Shown one piece after another: positions 38,365-47,685 of a stretch of 64,000 nt of DNA. The translations under genes were made by a program, and so were the position numbers. How positions within the stretch are numbered: position 1 is the stretch's first letter; each line of letters starts with the position of its first letter. A model generated the notes under the pieces. That model saw nothing but the letters and a program-made list of their open reading frames with translations, did not search any database and was not told the DNA's origin. The stretch covers positions 31,406 to 95,405 of the forward strand of contig NZ_JAIXZS010000098.1 in the NCBI RefSeq assembly GCF_027489515.1, written 5' to 3'. Source of the stretch: Novosphingobium sp. (GTDB taxonomy: Bacteria > Pseudomonadota > Alphaproteobacteria > Sphingomonadales > Sphingomonadaceae).

Positions 38365-39597
38365 TCACCAGCTGACGTCGAGCCGGTTCAGTCCGCGGAA
38401 CATGAAGCCCTCCTGCCGCCACTGCGCGCTGGCGGCATCGATCCGAAGTTGCGGGAAACGCGAGACGAGCGACTTCAACGCGATCTCGCCTTCGAGGCGC
38501 GCCAGTTCCGCGCCGACACAGAAATGGATGCCGCCGCCGAACGAGAGGTGCTTCGGCCCTTTGCGGGTGATGTCAAAGCGATCCGGCTCGTCGAACACGG
38601 CGGGATCGCGGTTGCCTGCCGCCACCAAAGTCAGCACGCGTTCGCCGGCGCGGATCAGCTGGCCGCCCACCTCGGTGTCGGTGAAGGCAGTACGGTTGGT
38701 GCCGACAAGCGAGCTTTCGTAGCGCAGGATTTCCTCGGTCGCGGATTCGGCGAGGCCCGGATCGGCGACCAGCTTCGCCCACTGATCGGGAAACTTCGCG
38801 AGGCTGAGGAGGCCGTTGCCGATCATGTGGGCGGTCGTCTCGAACCCGGCACCGAACAGGCCGATGGCAACGGTCGCGATCTCGTGGTCGCTGAGCGGCC
38901 CGTTCTCGTCGCGTGCCTGGCACAGCGCCGTGGCGAGATCGTCGCGCGGGTGCAGACGGCGGTCTGCGATCACCGCGCCGAAGAAATCCATCAGGAAATC
39001 CATCTGCCGGTTGGCAAGGCCGAGCTCCGCATCGGAGAAGGCGCGCATTTCGAACACGACGAAGCTGTCGGCGATGGCCTGATTGAGCGCCACGAGCACC
39101 TCGTCCGAGGCTTCCTCGGGCGATAGGCCGAGCATGTCGCACATGACGAGGGTGGGAAAGCGGTAGGCAAACTGATGGATCACTTCCATCCGGCCCTGAT
39201 CCGCCACGGCATCGAGCAGCCGGTCCGCCACCGCCTGCACGCGCGGGCGCATTTCGATCACGCGCCGCGCGGTGAGCGCCTGCGTGACGAGGCCGCGCAC
39301 CCGGGTGTGGCGCGGCGGGTCCTGGTAGAGGAAGATTTCAGATAGCCAGCGATAGGCCGAATGCGACAGGACATCGAAGTCCGGCCCATAGAACAGGCGG
39401 ATGTTCGAGAGGAAATCGCCCTGTCCGAAGTTCGTGCGGTCCATCAGGATGGTGCGCACGTCCTCGTAGCGCGTCGCGATCCAGAAGCCGAGCGGCGAGA
39501 AATGGAGGGGATCTTCGCGGCGCAAGGCCGCGAAGATCGGGTAGGGATCACGCTTGAGCTGCGGATCGGTGAGGTCGAAGCGCAGGCTCTCGGTCAT
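38365..39597 (-). CDS. Cytochrome P450
   Basis: 410-residue soluble bacterial class-I-type P450. It has the I-helix oxygen motif GAGFETTAHM, the K-helix E-x-x-R in TEEILRYES, and the haem loop FGGGIHFCVGAELARLEG with the ligand Cys. Redox partners (ferredoxin, reductase) are not encoded nearby. It starts 11 bases after the TonB receptor gene ends, suggesting that uptake and first hydroxylation of one compound are coordinated. Confidence 0.93.
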   Translation of the reverse strand: MTESLRFDLTDPQLKRDPYPIFAALRREDPLHFSPLGFWIATRYEDVRTILMDRTNFGQGDFLSNIRLFYGPDFDVLSHSAYRWLSEIFLYQDPPRHTRVRGLVTQALTARRVIEMRPRVQAVADRLLDAVADQGRMEVIHQFAYRFPTLVMCDMLGLSPEEASDEVLVALNQAIADSFVVFEMRAFSDAELGLANRQMDFLMDFFGAVIADRRLHPRDDLATALCQARDENGPLSDHEIATVAIGLFGAGFETTAHMIGNGLLSLAKFPDQWAKLVADPGLAESATEEILRYESSLVGTNRTAFTDTEVGGQLIRAGERVLTLVAAGNRDPAVFDEPDRFDITRKGPKHLSFGGGIHFCVGAELARLEGEIALKSLVSRFPQLRIDAASAQWRQEGFMFRGLNRLDVSW

Positions 39598-39608
39598 CCC
39601 CTAGCCCC

Positions 39609-41876
39609 TCAGAAGTTCACCCCGAACGTCACGCCATAGGTGCGCGGCGGGGCGACCGAGCCGACGCGGACGCTGCTGAACAGCGGGGCAGTGATGATGT
39701 TGTTGGTGATGATCAGCTTGTTGGCGAGGTTACGGCCCCAGACGTCGACGCTGTACCGGTCGTTCGCCGAAGTGAAGCGCAGCCCGGCGTTGATCAGGGC
39801 ATAGGGGGCCTGCGTCGCATCGGCGTTGTTGAACTCGGTGAAGAACACCCGGTCCTGCCAGTTCACTTCGGCACGGGCGTTGAGCTTGCCCGCCGTGCCG
39901 AGCGGGATGTCGTAGTTGGCGCCGGCGCGGAACGAGAACTCCGGCGCGTTGGAGAGGCGGTTGCCCGCGACGCTGATCTGCTTGAAGCCCTGCCGGTAAT
40001 CGCCGGTGGTGAAGCGGCGGTACTTGGCATTGAGGTAGGTGCCGAAGAGTTCGAGCGTCAGCCCCGGCAGCGGCTTGGCGCGCAGTTCGGCTTCGAAGCC
40101 GTAGTTGCGTGCCGAAGCCGCGTTGACCGTGGTGACGACGCTGCTGGCATCGACGAAGCCGACCTGAAGATCGGTATAGTCCATGTAGAACGCAGCGAGA
40201 TTGGCCTGCAGCTTGCGGTCCGCCGTGGCGGTCTTGAGGCCGATCTCGTAGCTCCAGACGTATTCGGGGTTGATCACGTCGTTGCGCGAGCCGACGTTGA
40301 TCACGCCCGATTTGAAGCCGCGCGTGACCGAGGCATAGAGCAGCGTGCTGTCGTTGGCCTGATAGTTGAGCGTGACGGTAGGGGTGAAGGCGTTCCAGCC
40401 CTTCTGCTTGTCGGTATTGACGCTGCCGAGGAAGTCGAACGTGCCGACCCCTTTGCGCTTTTCGTGGCTGAAGCGGCCGCCCGCGGTGATCTTGAGCTTG
40501 TCGCTGAGCGCATAGGAGCCCTGCGCGTAGAAGCCTACCGCGTCGATCGTCACGGTGCCGTTCTGGAGGTAGTTGAGCGTGTCGAACGCGTTGTCGGGCG
40601 TCGCCGGCGGCACCTGGCCGGCAATCTTGAGCAGCACGGCCAGATTGGTCAGCGGCACGCGCACTTCGCCGTAGAGGTTCTCGTGGAAGTACATCGCGCC
40701 GAGCAGCACATCGAGCTTTTCGGTCTTGTAGTGGCCGACCAGTTCCTGGCTGAAGGTCTTGCTGTTCTCGATATAGTTGTTCTGCCCGAACATGTTGGCA
40801 TCGGACGCGTCGAGGTCGTCGCGGTTGAAGCGCTTGAACTTGTGGTACGAGGTGATCGACTTCACCTCCCAGTCACCCGGCGTCCACGCGATCGTGCCGG
40901 TGAAGCTGTGGCCGTCACGCTCGTTGAGCGGCTCCTGATCCGACCAGATGTTGCGGATATTGGCGGGCCGGCCTGCGGCTGCGGCAACCGTGAACAGCGA
41001 CTTGCCGCCAAGGATCGAGCCAAGCAGGTTTTCCGGCGCCACAGTCGGGCCGAAATAGTGGAACGCGTAATTGGCGTCGTTCTCGTTGAAATACTCACCC
41101 GAGAGCGTGATCTCGAGATCCTCGGCAGGTTTGGCGAGGATCGTGCCGCGCAAGGCATAGGCATCGCGGTTGTCGATCTGATTGCCGGTAAATTCGTTGA
41201 TGCCGAAGCCGTCGCGGCGGTCGTACTTGCCGGCAAAGCGCACCATCAGCTTGTCGCCCGAGATCGGCCCACCAAGCGCGCCTTCGATCGCGACGGCGTT
41301 GTAATTGCCATAGCTCGCCCTGAGATAGCCGTTGAACTCGTCGGTCGGCTTCTTGGTGATGAGGTTGATCGCGCCCGCGGTCGCGCCGCGACCATAGAGC
41401 GTGCCCTGCGGCCCGCGCAGCACTTCGACGCGATCGAGATCATAGAAGCCCGAAAGCTGGGCGGCGGGGCGGGCAATCTGCGCGCCGTCCTGCAGGAACG
41501 CGACGCCGCCGTCTGCGCCAAGATCGATCGAGGTGAGGCCGATGCCGCGGATGAAGATGCGGTTGACGCCGAACTGGTCACCCACCGAGAGGTTGGGGAT
41601 CGCGGTGGCGAGCGACTGGACGTCCTTGACCCCGCCAACCCTGAGATCGGCAGCCGAGACGGCGGAGACCGATGCGGCGACTTTAGAGAGCGATTCCGAG
41701 CTGCGCGTCGCCGTCACGACGATATCGGCAAGACCCTCGGCTGGCTGGGCAGCAGATTGGGCTGCCTCCTGCGCCAGCGCGGGCGCGGCGATCAGCGCGC
41801 CGCCGGCCAGCAGAACGGCCAGCGCGCTGCGGCGCAGATTCGACTCGACATGCGCGGAAAACTGGCTGCGAACCAT
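39609..41876 (-). CDS. TonB-dependent outer-membrane receptor
   Basis: 755-residue receptor. The signal peptide ends near APALAQ and the TonB box region contains DIVVTATRSSES. The plug domain includes NRIFIRGIG and VEVLRGPQGTLYGRGATAGA, and the 22-strand barrel ends with the terminal aromatic signature (TYGVTFGVNF). The start at 41876 is preferred because AGGGG at 41889-41885 is correctly spaced; the ATG at 41891 has no room for a ribosome site. Uptake of a hydrophobic or polyaromatic substrate is inferred from the P450 and monooxygenase neighbours, not from the barrel itself. Confidence 0.92.
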   Translation of the reverse strand: MVRSQFSAHVESNLRRSALAVLLAGGALIAAPALAQEAAQSAAQPAEGLADIVVTATRSSESLSKVAASVSAVSAADLRVGGVKDVQSLATAIPNLSVGDQFGVNRIFIRGIGLTSIDLGADGGVAFLQDGAQIARPAAQLSGFYDLDRVEVLRGPQGTLYGRGATAGAINLITKKPTDEFNGYLRASYGNYNAVAIEGALGGPISGDKLMVRFAGKYDRRDGFGINEFTGNQIDNRDAYALRGTILAKPAEDLEITLSGEYFNENDANYAFHYFGPTVAPENLLGSILGGKSLFTVAAAAGRPANIRNIWSDQEPLNERDGHSFTGTIAWTPGDWEVKSITSYHKFKRFNRDDLDASDANMFGQNNYIENSKTFSQELVGHYKTEKLDVLLGAMYFHENLYGEVRVPLTNLAVLLKIAGQVPPATPDNAFDTLNYLQNGTVTIDAVGFYAQGSYALSDKLKITAGGRFSHEKRKGVGTFDFLGSVNTDKQKGWNAFTPTVTLNYQANDSTLLYASVTRGFKSGVINVGSRNDVINPEYVWSYEIGLKTATADRKLQANLAAFYMDYTDLQVGFVDASSVVTTVNAASARNYGFEAELRAKPLPGLTLELFGTYLNAKYRRFTTGDYRQGFKQISVAGNRLSNAPEFSFRAGANYDIPLGTAGKLNARAEVNWQDRVFFTEFNNADATQAPYALINAGLRFTSANDRYSVDVWGRNLANKLIITNNIITAPLFSSVRVGSVAPPRTYGVTFGVNF

Positions 41877-41922
41877 CTTCAATCCCCTCATCCCTCGCAG
41901 TATTGAAACTGCGTACCTTTTT

Positions 41923-41958
41923 TATCTACTGGTGCGTAGATACCTGTTCCGCTAGGTA
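41923..41958. promoter_or_regulatory. Nested inverted repeats in the TonB/FMO divergent promoter
   Basis: A perfect 7-bp inverted repeat, TATCTAC (41923-41929) and GTAGATA (41936-41942), is followed by a second one sharing bases, TACCT (41941-41945) and AGGTA (41954-41958). It sits in the 111-bp gap between the divergent receptor and monooxygenase genes, a good place for an operator controlling both directions. Confidence 0.45.
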
Positions 41959-41987
41959 GATGGCAAGTGATAATCAGGGAGAGTGGC

Positions 41988-43949
41988 TTGACCACGCTGA
42001 AAATGGAAAGCCTGACGCCGGCCGGGGACCCTGTCGATCTGTCCGCGCTGGCCGCGGATCCGGCGGCCTTGCGCGCTGCGCTTGCGGAGGCGGACGCTGC
42101 CACGCTGATGCTCGTGCTGGTGCAGCTGACCGGCGATCATGGCCTGCTCGACCGCGCGCGGCCGCACATCACCGGGCCGATGAACTATCACGAGGCGATG
42201 CCCGAGGACCTGCGTGCGGAAATTCGCGCACGGTTGGCGGACACGCTGCTCGACTATGCCCGCACCGGCCGCCCGTTGCCGCCGCTGCCCGAGGGCGATT
42301 TCCTGCAGGACATGCTCTCTACCGCCGTCGGGGAGCATGTGAGCGCGGACTATACCGCGATGATGCGCGAGGATCTGGAAGCCGCTCAGCCCGATCCGCG
42401 CGGGCTGATCTGGCGCAAGCGCCCGGAGCCGGCAGCGCTCGAAAGCTTCCCGGTGGTCATCATCGGCGCGGGCATGTCGGGCGTCTGCGCCGCGATCCGG
42501 CTGGGGCAGGCGGGCATTCCCTATACGATCATCGAAAAGAACCCTGCGGTCGGCGGCAGCTGGTACGAGAATTTTTATCCCGGCTGCGGGGTCGATACGC
42601 CCAACCACTTCTATTCCTACTCGTTCGAGCTGAACCACGAATGGTCGCACTTCTTCGCCAAGCGCGACGAGCTGTGGACCTATTTCGAGCGCGCGACCGA
42701 CAAGTACGGCGTGCGCGAACATATCCGCTTCGAGACCGAAGTGAGCGCGGCGACCTATGACGCCGCCACCGGCACCTGGGACGTCGCAACGCGCGACGCA
42801 TCGGGCGCGGTCTCTCACATCAAGGCGCGGGCGGTGATCTCGGCAGTGGGTGTGCTCAACCGGCCCAAGCTGCCCGACATCGAGGGGCGCGAGACCTTTG
42901 CCGGCACTGCGCTCCACACCGCGCAGTGGCAGGAGGGGCTGGACCTCAAGGGCAAGCGCGTGGTGATGATCGGCACCGGCGCGTCTGGCCAGCAGGTCGG
43001 TCCGACGATTGCGCCCGATGTGGAAAAGCTCACCATCCTGCAGCGTTCGCCGCATTGGGTCGTGCCCAATCCCAACTATTTCGCCGAAGTGTCCGAAGGC
43101 ATGAAGTGGGTACTCGCCCATGTGCCCTTCTTCGCGCGGTGGTATCGCTTCCAGCTGTTCTGGGCCTTTGCCGACGGGCTCCATGCCTCGCTGCAGGTCG
43201 ATCCGGCGTGGGACGATGGCGGCAAGTCGATCAATCAGGTCAATGCGCGGCACCGCCAGTTCATGGAGCGCTATCTGCGCGGCAAGCTGGCGGGCCGCGA
43301 TGACCTCATCGCCAAGTGCACGCCCAGCTATCCGCCCTATGGCAAGCGCATCCTTGTCGACAACAACTGGTACGACATGCTGCTGCGGCCCAACGTCGAT
43401 CTGGTGACAGGCGGGATCGCGCGGATCGTGCCCGAAGGCGTGGTGATGGCGGACGGCACCCTGATCGAGGCCGACGTGATCATCTACGCGACGGGTTTTC
43501 AGGCCAGCAAGATGCTCGCGCCCATGACGATCACCGGCGAGGGCGGGCGCGACCTGCACAAGCTTTGGGGTCCGGACGACGCCACGGCCTATATCGGCAC
43601 GATGGTCCCGGGCTTTCCCAATTTCTTCATGCTGATGGGCCCCAATACCGGGCTCGCGCATGGCGGGAATGTCATCTTCATCACCGAATGCCAGATGCGC
43701 CTGATCCTCACCGCGCTGCGCGAGGTGATGGAGAATGGCGCCAAGGCGATCGATGTGAAGCCCGCGGCGCATGATGCCTATGTCGTCGATGTGGACGAGC
43801 GGCACGCCCGGATGGTCTGGACCCACAAGGGCCTGACCAACTGGTACCGCAACGATGCGGGACGCGTCTTTGCGCTCCTGCCCTATCGGCTGGTCGACTA
43901 CTGGAAGATGACCAAGACCTTCAAGCCAGAGGATTTTACCCTGACATGA
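41988..43949 (+). CDS. Flavin-containing (Baeyer-Villiger-type) monooxygenase
   Basis: About 653 residues. An N-terminal extension of about 140 residues, as in 4-hydroxyacetophenone-type enzymes, precedes the FAD Rossmann motif VVIIGAGMSGVCAA and the NADPH motif RVVMIGTGASGQQVG. The BVMO fingerprint region reads FAGTALHTAQWQ: F-x-G-x3-H-x3-W is kept, but the usual final P/D is Q. It likely inserts oxygen next to a ketone to give an ester or lactone. The start is uncertain: TTG 41988 has AGGGAGAG just upstream, and ATG 42003 is an alternative. The stop overlaps the hydrolase ATG. Confidence 0.87.
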   Translation: MTTLKMESLTPAGDPVDLSALAADPAALRAALAEADAATLMLVLVQLTGDHGLLDRARPHITGPMNYHEAMPEDLRAEIRARLADTLLDYARTGRPLPPLPEGDFLQDMLSTAVGEHVSADYTAMMREDLEAAQPDPRGLIWRKRPEPAALESFPVVIIGAGMSGVCAAIRLGQAGIPYTIIEKNPAVGGSWYENFYPGCGVDTPNHFYSYSFELNHEWSHFFAKRDELWTYFERATDKYGVREHIRFETEVSAATYDAATGTWDVATRDASGAVSHIKARAVISAVGVLNRPKLPDIEGRETFAGTALHTAQWQEGLDLKGKRVVMIGTGASGQQVGPTIAPDVEKLTILQRSPHWVVPNPNYFAEVSEGMKWVLAHVPFFARWYRFQLFWAFADGLHASLQVDPAWDDGGKSINQVNARHRQFMERYLRGKLAGRDDLIAKCTPSYPPYGKRILVDNNWYDMLLRPNVDLVTGGIARIVPEGVVMADGTLIEADVIIYATGFQASKMLAPMTITGEGGRDLHKLWGPDDATAYIGTMVPGFPNFFMLMGPNTGLAHGGNVIFITECQMRLILTALREVMENGAKAIDVKPAAHDAYVVDVDERHARMVWTHKGLTNWYRNDAGRVFALLPYRLVDYWKMTKTFKPEDFTLT

Positions 43950-45163
43950 GCGCGATCGCCCTTGAACTGCCCGACGGACGCATGATCTCCGGCCAATGCG
44001 ATGCCCAGTTCACCGGGGTGCTGACGGAGTTCCGTCGCAATTTCGAGGAGCGCAAGGAGGTGGGCGCGAGCGTTGCGATCACCCACCATGGTCGCACCGT
44101 GGTCGATCTGTGGGGTGGGCTGGCACGTCCTGAAAGCGGCGAGCCCTGGAGCCGCGACACGGTCTCGATCGTCTATTCCTGTACGAAGGCCGCGACCGCG
44201 CTGTGCCTGCACATGCTCGTCGATCAGGGCAAGGTGACCTACGAGACGCTGGTCGGCGATCTCTGGCCGGAGTTTGCGAGCGGCGGCAAGGAAACGACCA
44301 CCGTGGCCATGATGCTCGCGCATACATCTCCAGTGCCGCATGTCGCCGACACCATTCGCAAGGGTGGCCTTGCCGACTGGGACTACATGACCGCGCGCGT
44401 CGCAGCCGAGCCCGCGCACTGGGAGCCCGGGACGCGGCAGGGCTATCACGGCGTGACCTACGCGTGGACGGTCGGCCAGCTCGTTCGCCTCGTCTCTGGC
44501 ATGCCGCTGGGGCAGTTCTTCCAGGAGAACGTCGCGGGACCGCTCGGGCTCGATTTCCATATCGGCCTGCCCGAAAGCGAGGAGGGCCGCGTCGCGCCGA
44601 TGATCGCGCCCGATCCGGCGGAAGTGAACTTTGCCTCGGACTTCTATCGCAAGGCGACCACGCAGCCGGGGAGCCTGCCCAACCTGTTCCTCACCAACCT
44701 TGGCGGGGCGGACTTCAATTCGCGCGAGATCCATGCTGCGGAGATCGGCAGCGCCAACGGGATCACCAACGCGCGCGGGCTTGCCGGCATGTACGCCCCG
44801 CTGGCGAACGGGGGCGGCTCGCTCGTCTCCGAAGCCCGCGTCCACCGTATGGGACGTGTATCGGCGGCTACGCACAGCGATGCGGTCCTCTGCCAGCCGA
44901 TGCGTTTTGCGATGGGCTTCATGACCAGCACCGACAATCGTGCCTCCGGCGCCGATAGTCTCATTCTGGGTGAAAGTGCGTTCGGCCATGTCGGCATGGG
45001 CGGCAGCGTGGGGTTTGCCGATCCGGCGCATGGCTTCAGCATGGGCTATACCATGAACCGGATGGGTGCCGGCATCCTCGTCGGCGAACGCGGGCAATCG
45101 CTGATCGATGCGGCATACCGCGCCATTGGCATGACCTCCGACGCAAGCGGGGCGTGGCGCTAG
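43946..45163 (+). CDS. Serine hydrolase of the beta-lactamase/EstB family
   Basis: 405-residue class-C-beta-lactamase-like hydrolase. The catalytic S78-x-x-K81 lies in VYSCTKAATAL, and a Tyr motif candidate is found in YHGVTYAWTVG. No signal peptide is seen, so it is probably cytoplasmic and acts as an esterase rather than on cell-wall or antibiotic substrates. The 4-base overlap with the monooxygenase gene suggests it hydrolyses the ester or lactone made by that enzyme. Confidence 0.86.
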   Translation: MSAIALELPDGRMISGQCDAQFTGVLTEFRRNFEERKEVGASVAITHHGRTVVDLWGGLARPESGEPWSRDTVSIVYSCTKAATALCLHMLVDQGKVTYETLVGDLWPEFASGGKETTTVAMMLAHTSPVPHVADTIRKGGLADWDYMTARVAAEPAHWEPGTRQGYHGVTYAWTVGQLVRLVSGMPLGQFFQENVAGPLGLDFHIGLPESEEGRVAPMIAPDPAEVNFASDFYRKATTQPGSLPNLFLTNLGGADFNSREIHAAEIGSANGITNARGLAGMYAPLANGGGSLVSEARVHRMGRVSAATHSDAVLCQPMRFAMGFMTSTDNRASGADSLILGESAFGHVGMGGSVGFADPAHGFSMGYTMNRMGAGILVGERGQSLIDAAYRAIGMTSDASGAWR

Positions 45164-45288
45164 CGCCTCGCGCGGCAAACGCCCGTTCGGGCAAGGCTTT
45201 GACATGCATCCTGGACAATAAGTTGTCGCCAAAACGGCAGAAATTGGGCTAATGTTACAGGGGTGACAGGGGCGGGCACAAGATTCGC

Positions 45289-47676
45289 ATGGATGCGGTG
45301 ACGACAGATCTGGGGCGAGACGTGGCGGCCCAGGCCCGTTTCGGCGTCCAGCTCATCGGGCCGTTCCGCCTGTCGGGTCCGGATGGATCGGTCCTGCCGG
45401 TTCAGGGCCGCCGCACACGCGCGCTGCTCGCCACCTTGCTGCTGGCGCCGCAGCAGAGCATGGGGCGCGAACGCCTTGCCGGCCTTTTCTGGGGGGACCG
45501 CGGCGATGCTCAGGCCAGGGCCAGCCTGCGCCAGTGTCTGCTCGAACTGCGCGGCGTGCTGGCCGCGGGAAGCGGGACCACCGGTGAAGACCATCTGATC
45601 GCCACGCGGGAGACTGTTGCGCTCGCGCCCGGAACCTTTGCGTGCGATGTACTCGCGCTGCGCGTTGCACTGGGCGGGGACGAATGGGAGCGCGTCGCCG
45701 GGCTCATCGACAACGCGGGCACCGCCCCGCTGCTGCAGGATCTGGAACTCGGCGGCGCCTTCGGCGAATGGCTCGAGGTGACACGTGCCGAGATCGATGC
45801 GCGCATCGCCGATGGCCTTGCCAGACACCTCGCCGTGCGGGAAAGCACCGGAGATGGTGCCGCGGTCAAGGCGCTGGCCACCGCCTGGCTCCGGCGCGAT
45901 CCATTAAGCGAACCGGCAGTGGCCGCCATGATCCGCGCCGAGATCGCCACGGGCGCACGGGCGGCGGCGCACATCCGCTATCAGGCCTTTCGCGATCTGC
46001 TCGCCGCCGAAATCGGCGTTGCACCCGGGCCACTTGTCGATGCGGCGCTGCGGACCGAGGCCGGGGCCGAGCTTGTCTCGGGAGCGGTGCAGCCCCAGCC
46101 TGCCCCTGTCGCCGCACCGCCTCAGCAGCTACCGCCACCGCCACCCTCGATCGGCTCGCTCGTCTTGGCGGTGCTTGCCTTCGACAACCATTCCGCCGAT
46201 CCCGACCTCGCAGAATTCTGCGACGGTGTTTCCGAGGAAATCCAGCGCACCGTCGCGCGCGGCACCGGGATTGCCGTGGTCGCGCGGGCATCGAGCTTCC
46301 AGTTTCGCGGTGCCGACAAGAGCATTGCCAAGGTTTCTTCGGCGCTCGGTGCCTCGCACCTCCTCGATGGCTCGGTAAGGCGTAGCGGCACCCGGCTGCG
46401 GATCACGGCTGAACTGGTCGAATGCGCCAGCCACCGCGCGGTGTGGAGCGAGCGCTTTGACGGCAGTCTGGAAGATATCTTCGCATTGCAGGATTCGATC
46501 GCGGAACAGGTCGCTGCGGCGCTGCAGCTCACGCTCGTGCCACGCTCTGCCACGCCGCCGCTCGAGCCCGCCACCTACGAGCGTTTCCTGCGCGCCCGTG
46601 GCCTGCTGGCCGATGGCGATGCGCAGTTCGACAACACTGCGCTCGAGGCGGTGCCGCTGCTCGAGGCTGTCACTAGCGACGCACCCGATCATGCCGCGGC
46701 GTGGGAGCTGCTCGCGCTGGCCCGGGCCCTCGTGCTGCGCTCGGGACGCAGCCCGCAGCCCTTTGCCGAAGCGCGCGAAGCCGTGGTCACCGCCGCGCAG
46801 AAGGCACTGAAGCTCGATCCGCGCCGCGGCGGTGCCTATCGCGCTCTGGCCATGCTGGAGCCCTGGGGCCACCACGCCGTGCGCGAGAAGCTGCTGCTCC
46901 AGGCGCTCGAAGTGGCGCCGCGCGATCCCGCCGCGCTGACCGACATGAGCAATTTCTGCTGGGGTGTCGGACGTTTCCGTGATGCGCTGGCCTATGCCGA
47001 AGCTGCCTGCGAGCTCAACCCGCTGATGCCCGCCGCACGGCTTCATGCAGCGCAGATGCGCGCCTATGTCGGCGATTACGATACGTCGATCAGCATGCTC
47101 GAGGAGCTCCATCTGCGTTGGCCGCAGAACGCCGGCATCCTGATGACCCTGCTCAACTGGTCGGGCTCGCTTGGCTATCCCGAGGTCTATTACCGGCATA
47201 TCGGCGCGATCGACCGGTTCGAGGGCTGGCAGGCGCGCGATCTCGCGGCGGTGCGCGCCTATGTCGAGGCGGTCTTCAGCAAGGACATCAACGTCAAGCA
47301 GACCCGGGCCGCGCGCTATCGCGGCCTGCTCGAGAAGACCGGGACGATCACGCTCAGCCTTGTTACGGGTCTTGGCTTCATCGGCTTGCCGGACGAGGCG
47401 TTCGAGCTCGCCGAACGGGCGGATTACAGCCATGTGTTCGATCCGTCCGGACCGTCACCCAGCCTGTTCTACCCCGGCGTAGCGCTCGGACCGTGGAGCT
47501 GCCTTCTCTCGCATCCGCGCTTCGTGCGGGTGTGCCACCGGCTCGGCCTGTGCCGCTACTGGCAGGAAACCGGCCAGTGGCCCGATTGCGCGGCCTGGGT
47601 GCCATTCGATTTCAAGTCCGCCGTACGCCGGACCGCCGAATCCGGCCCTGCGGCCGGCGAGCAGGATAGGCGATAG
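45289..47676 (+). CDS. SARP-like regulator with TolB-type and TPR domains
   Basis: 795-residue cytosolic regulator. The N-terminal OmpR-like winged helix (about 15-110; VQGRRTRALLATLLLAPQ) and BTAD domain (about 115-250; LLAAEIGVAPGPLVDAAL) are the SARP arrangement. A proline-rich linker (PPQQLPPPPPS), a TolB/FlgO-type domain (about 285-400; VLAFDNHSADPDLAEFCDGV, ASHLLDGSVRRSGTRLRI) and TPR-like helices (about 410-680) follow. Such proteins activate nearby secondary-metabolite or catabolic genes. It ends 9 bases from the convergent isoprenoid-like operon. Confidence 0.82.
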   Translation: MDAVTTDLGRDVAAQARFGVQLIGPFRLSGPDGSVLPVQGRRTRALLATLLLAPQQSMGRERLAGLFWGDRGDAQARASLRQCLLELRGVLAAGSGTTGEDHLIATRETVALAPGTFACDVLALRVALGGDEWERVAGLIDNAGTAPLLQDLELGGAFGEWLEVTRAEIDARIADGLARHLAVRESTGDGAAVKALATAWLRRDPLSEPAVAAMIRAEIATGARAAAHIRYQAFRDLLAAEIGVAPGPLVDAALRTEAGAELVSGAVQPQPAPVAAPPQQLPPPPPSIGSLVLAVLAFDNHSADPDLAEFCDGVSEEIQRTVARGTGIAVVARASSFQFRGADKSIAKVSSALGASHLLDGSVRRSGTRLRITAELVECASHRAVWSERFDGSLEDIFALQDSIAEQVAAALQLTLVPRSATPPLEPATYERFLRARGLLADGDAQFDNTALEAVPLLEAVTSDAPDHAAAWELLALARALVLRSGRSPQPFAEAREAVVTAAQKALKLDPRRGGAYRALAMLEPWGHHAVREKLLLQALEVAPRDPAALTDMSNFCWGVGRFRDALAYAEAACELNPLMPAARLHAAQMRAYVGDYDTSISMLEELHLRWPQNAGILMTLLNWSGSLGYPEVYYRHIGAIDRFEGWQARDLAAVRAYVEAVFSKDINVKQTRAARYRGLLEKTGTITLSLVTGLGFIGLPDEAFELAERADYSHVFDPSGPSPSLFYPGVALGPWSCLLSHPRFVRVCHRLGLCRYWQETGQWPDCAAWVPFDFKSAVRRTAESGPAAGEQDRR

Positions 47677-47685
47677 GGCTTCGGT

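Noticed and set aside
40464-41906. 480-aa open frame on the plus strand opposite the TonB receptor
   Set aside because: It is the antisense shadow of a well-supported receptor gene; the translation has no family motifs and is explained by high GC codon bias.
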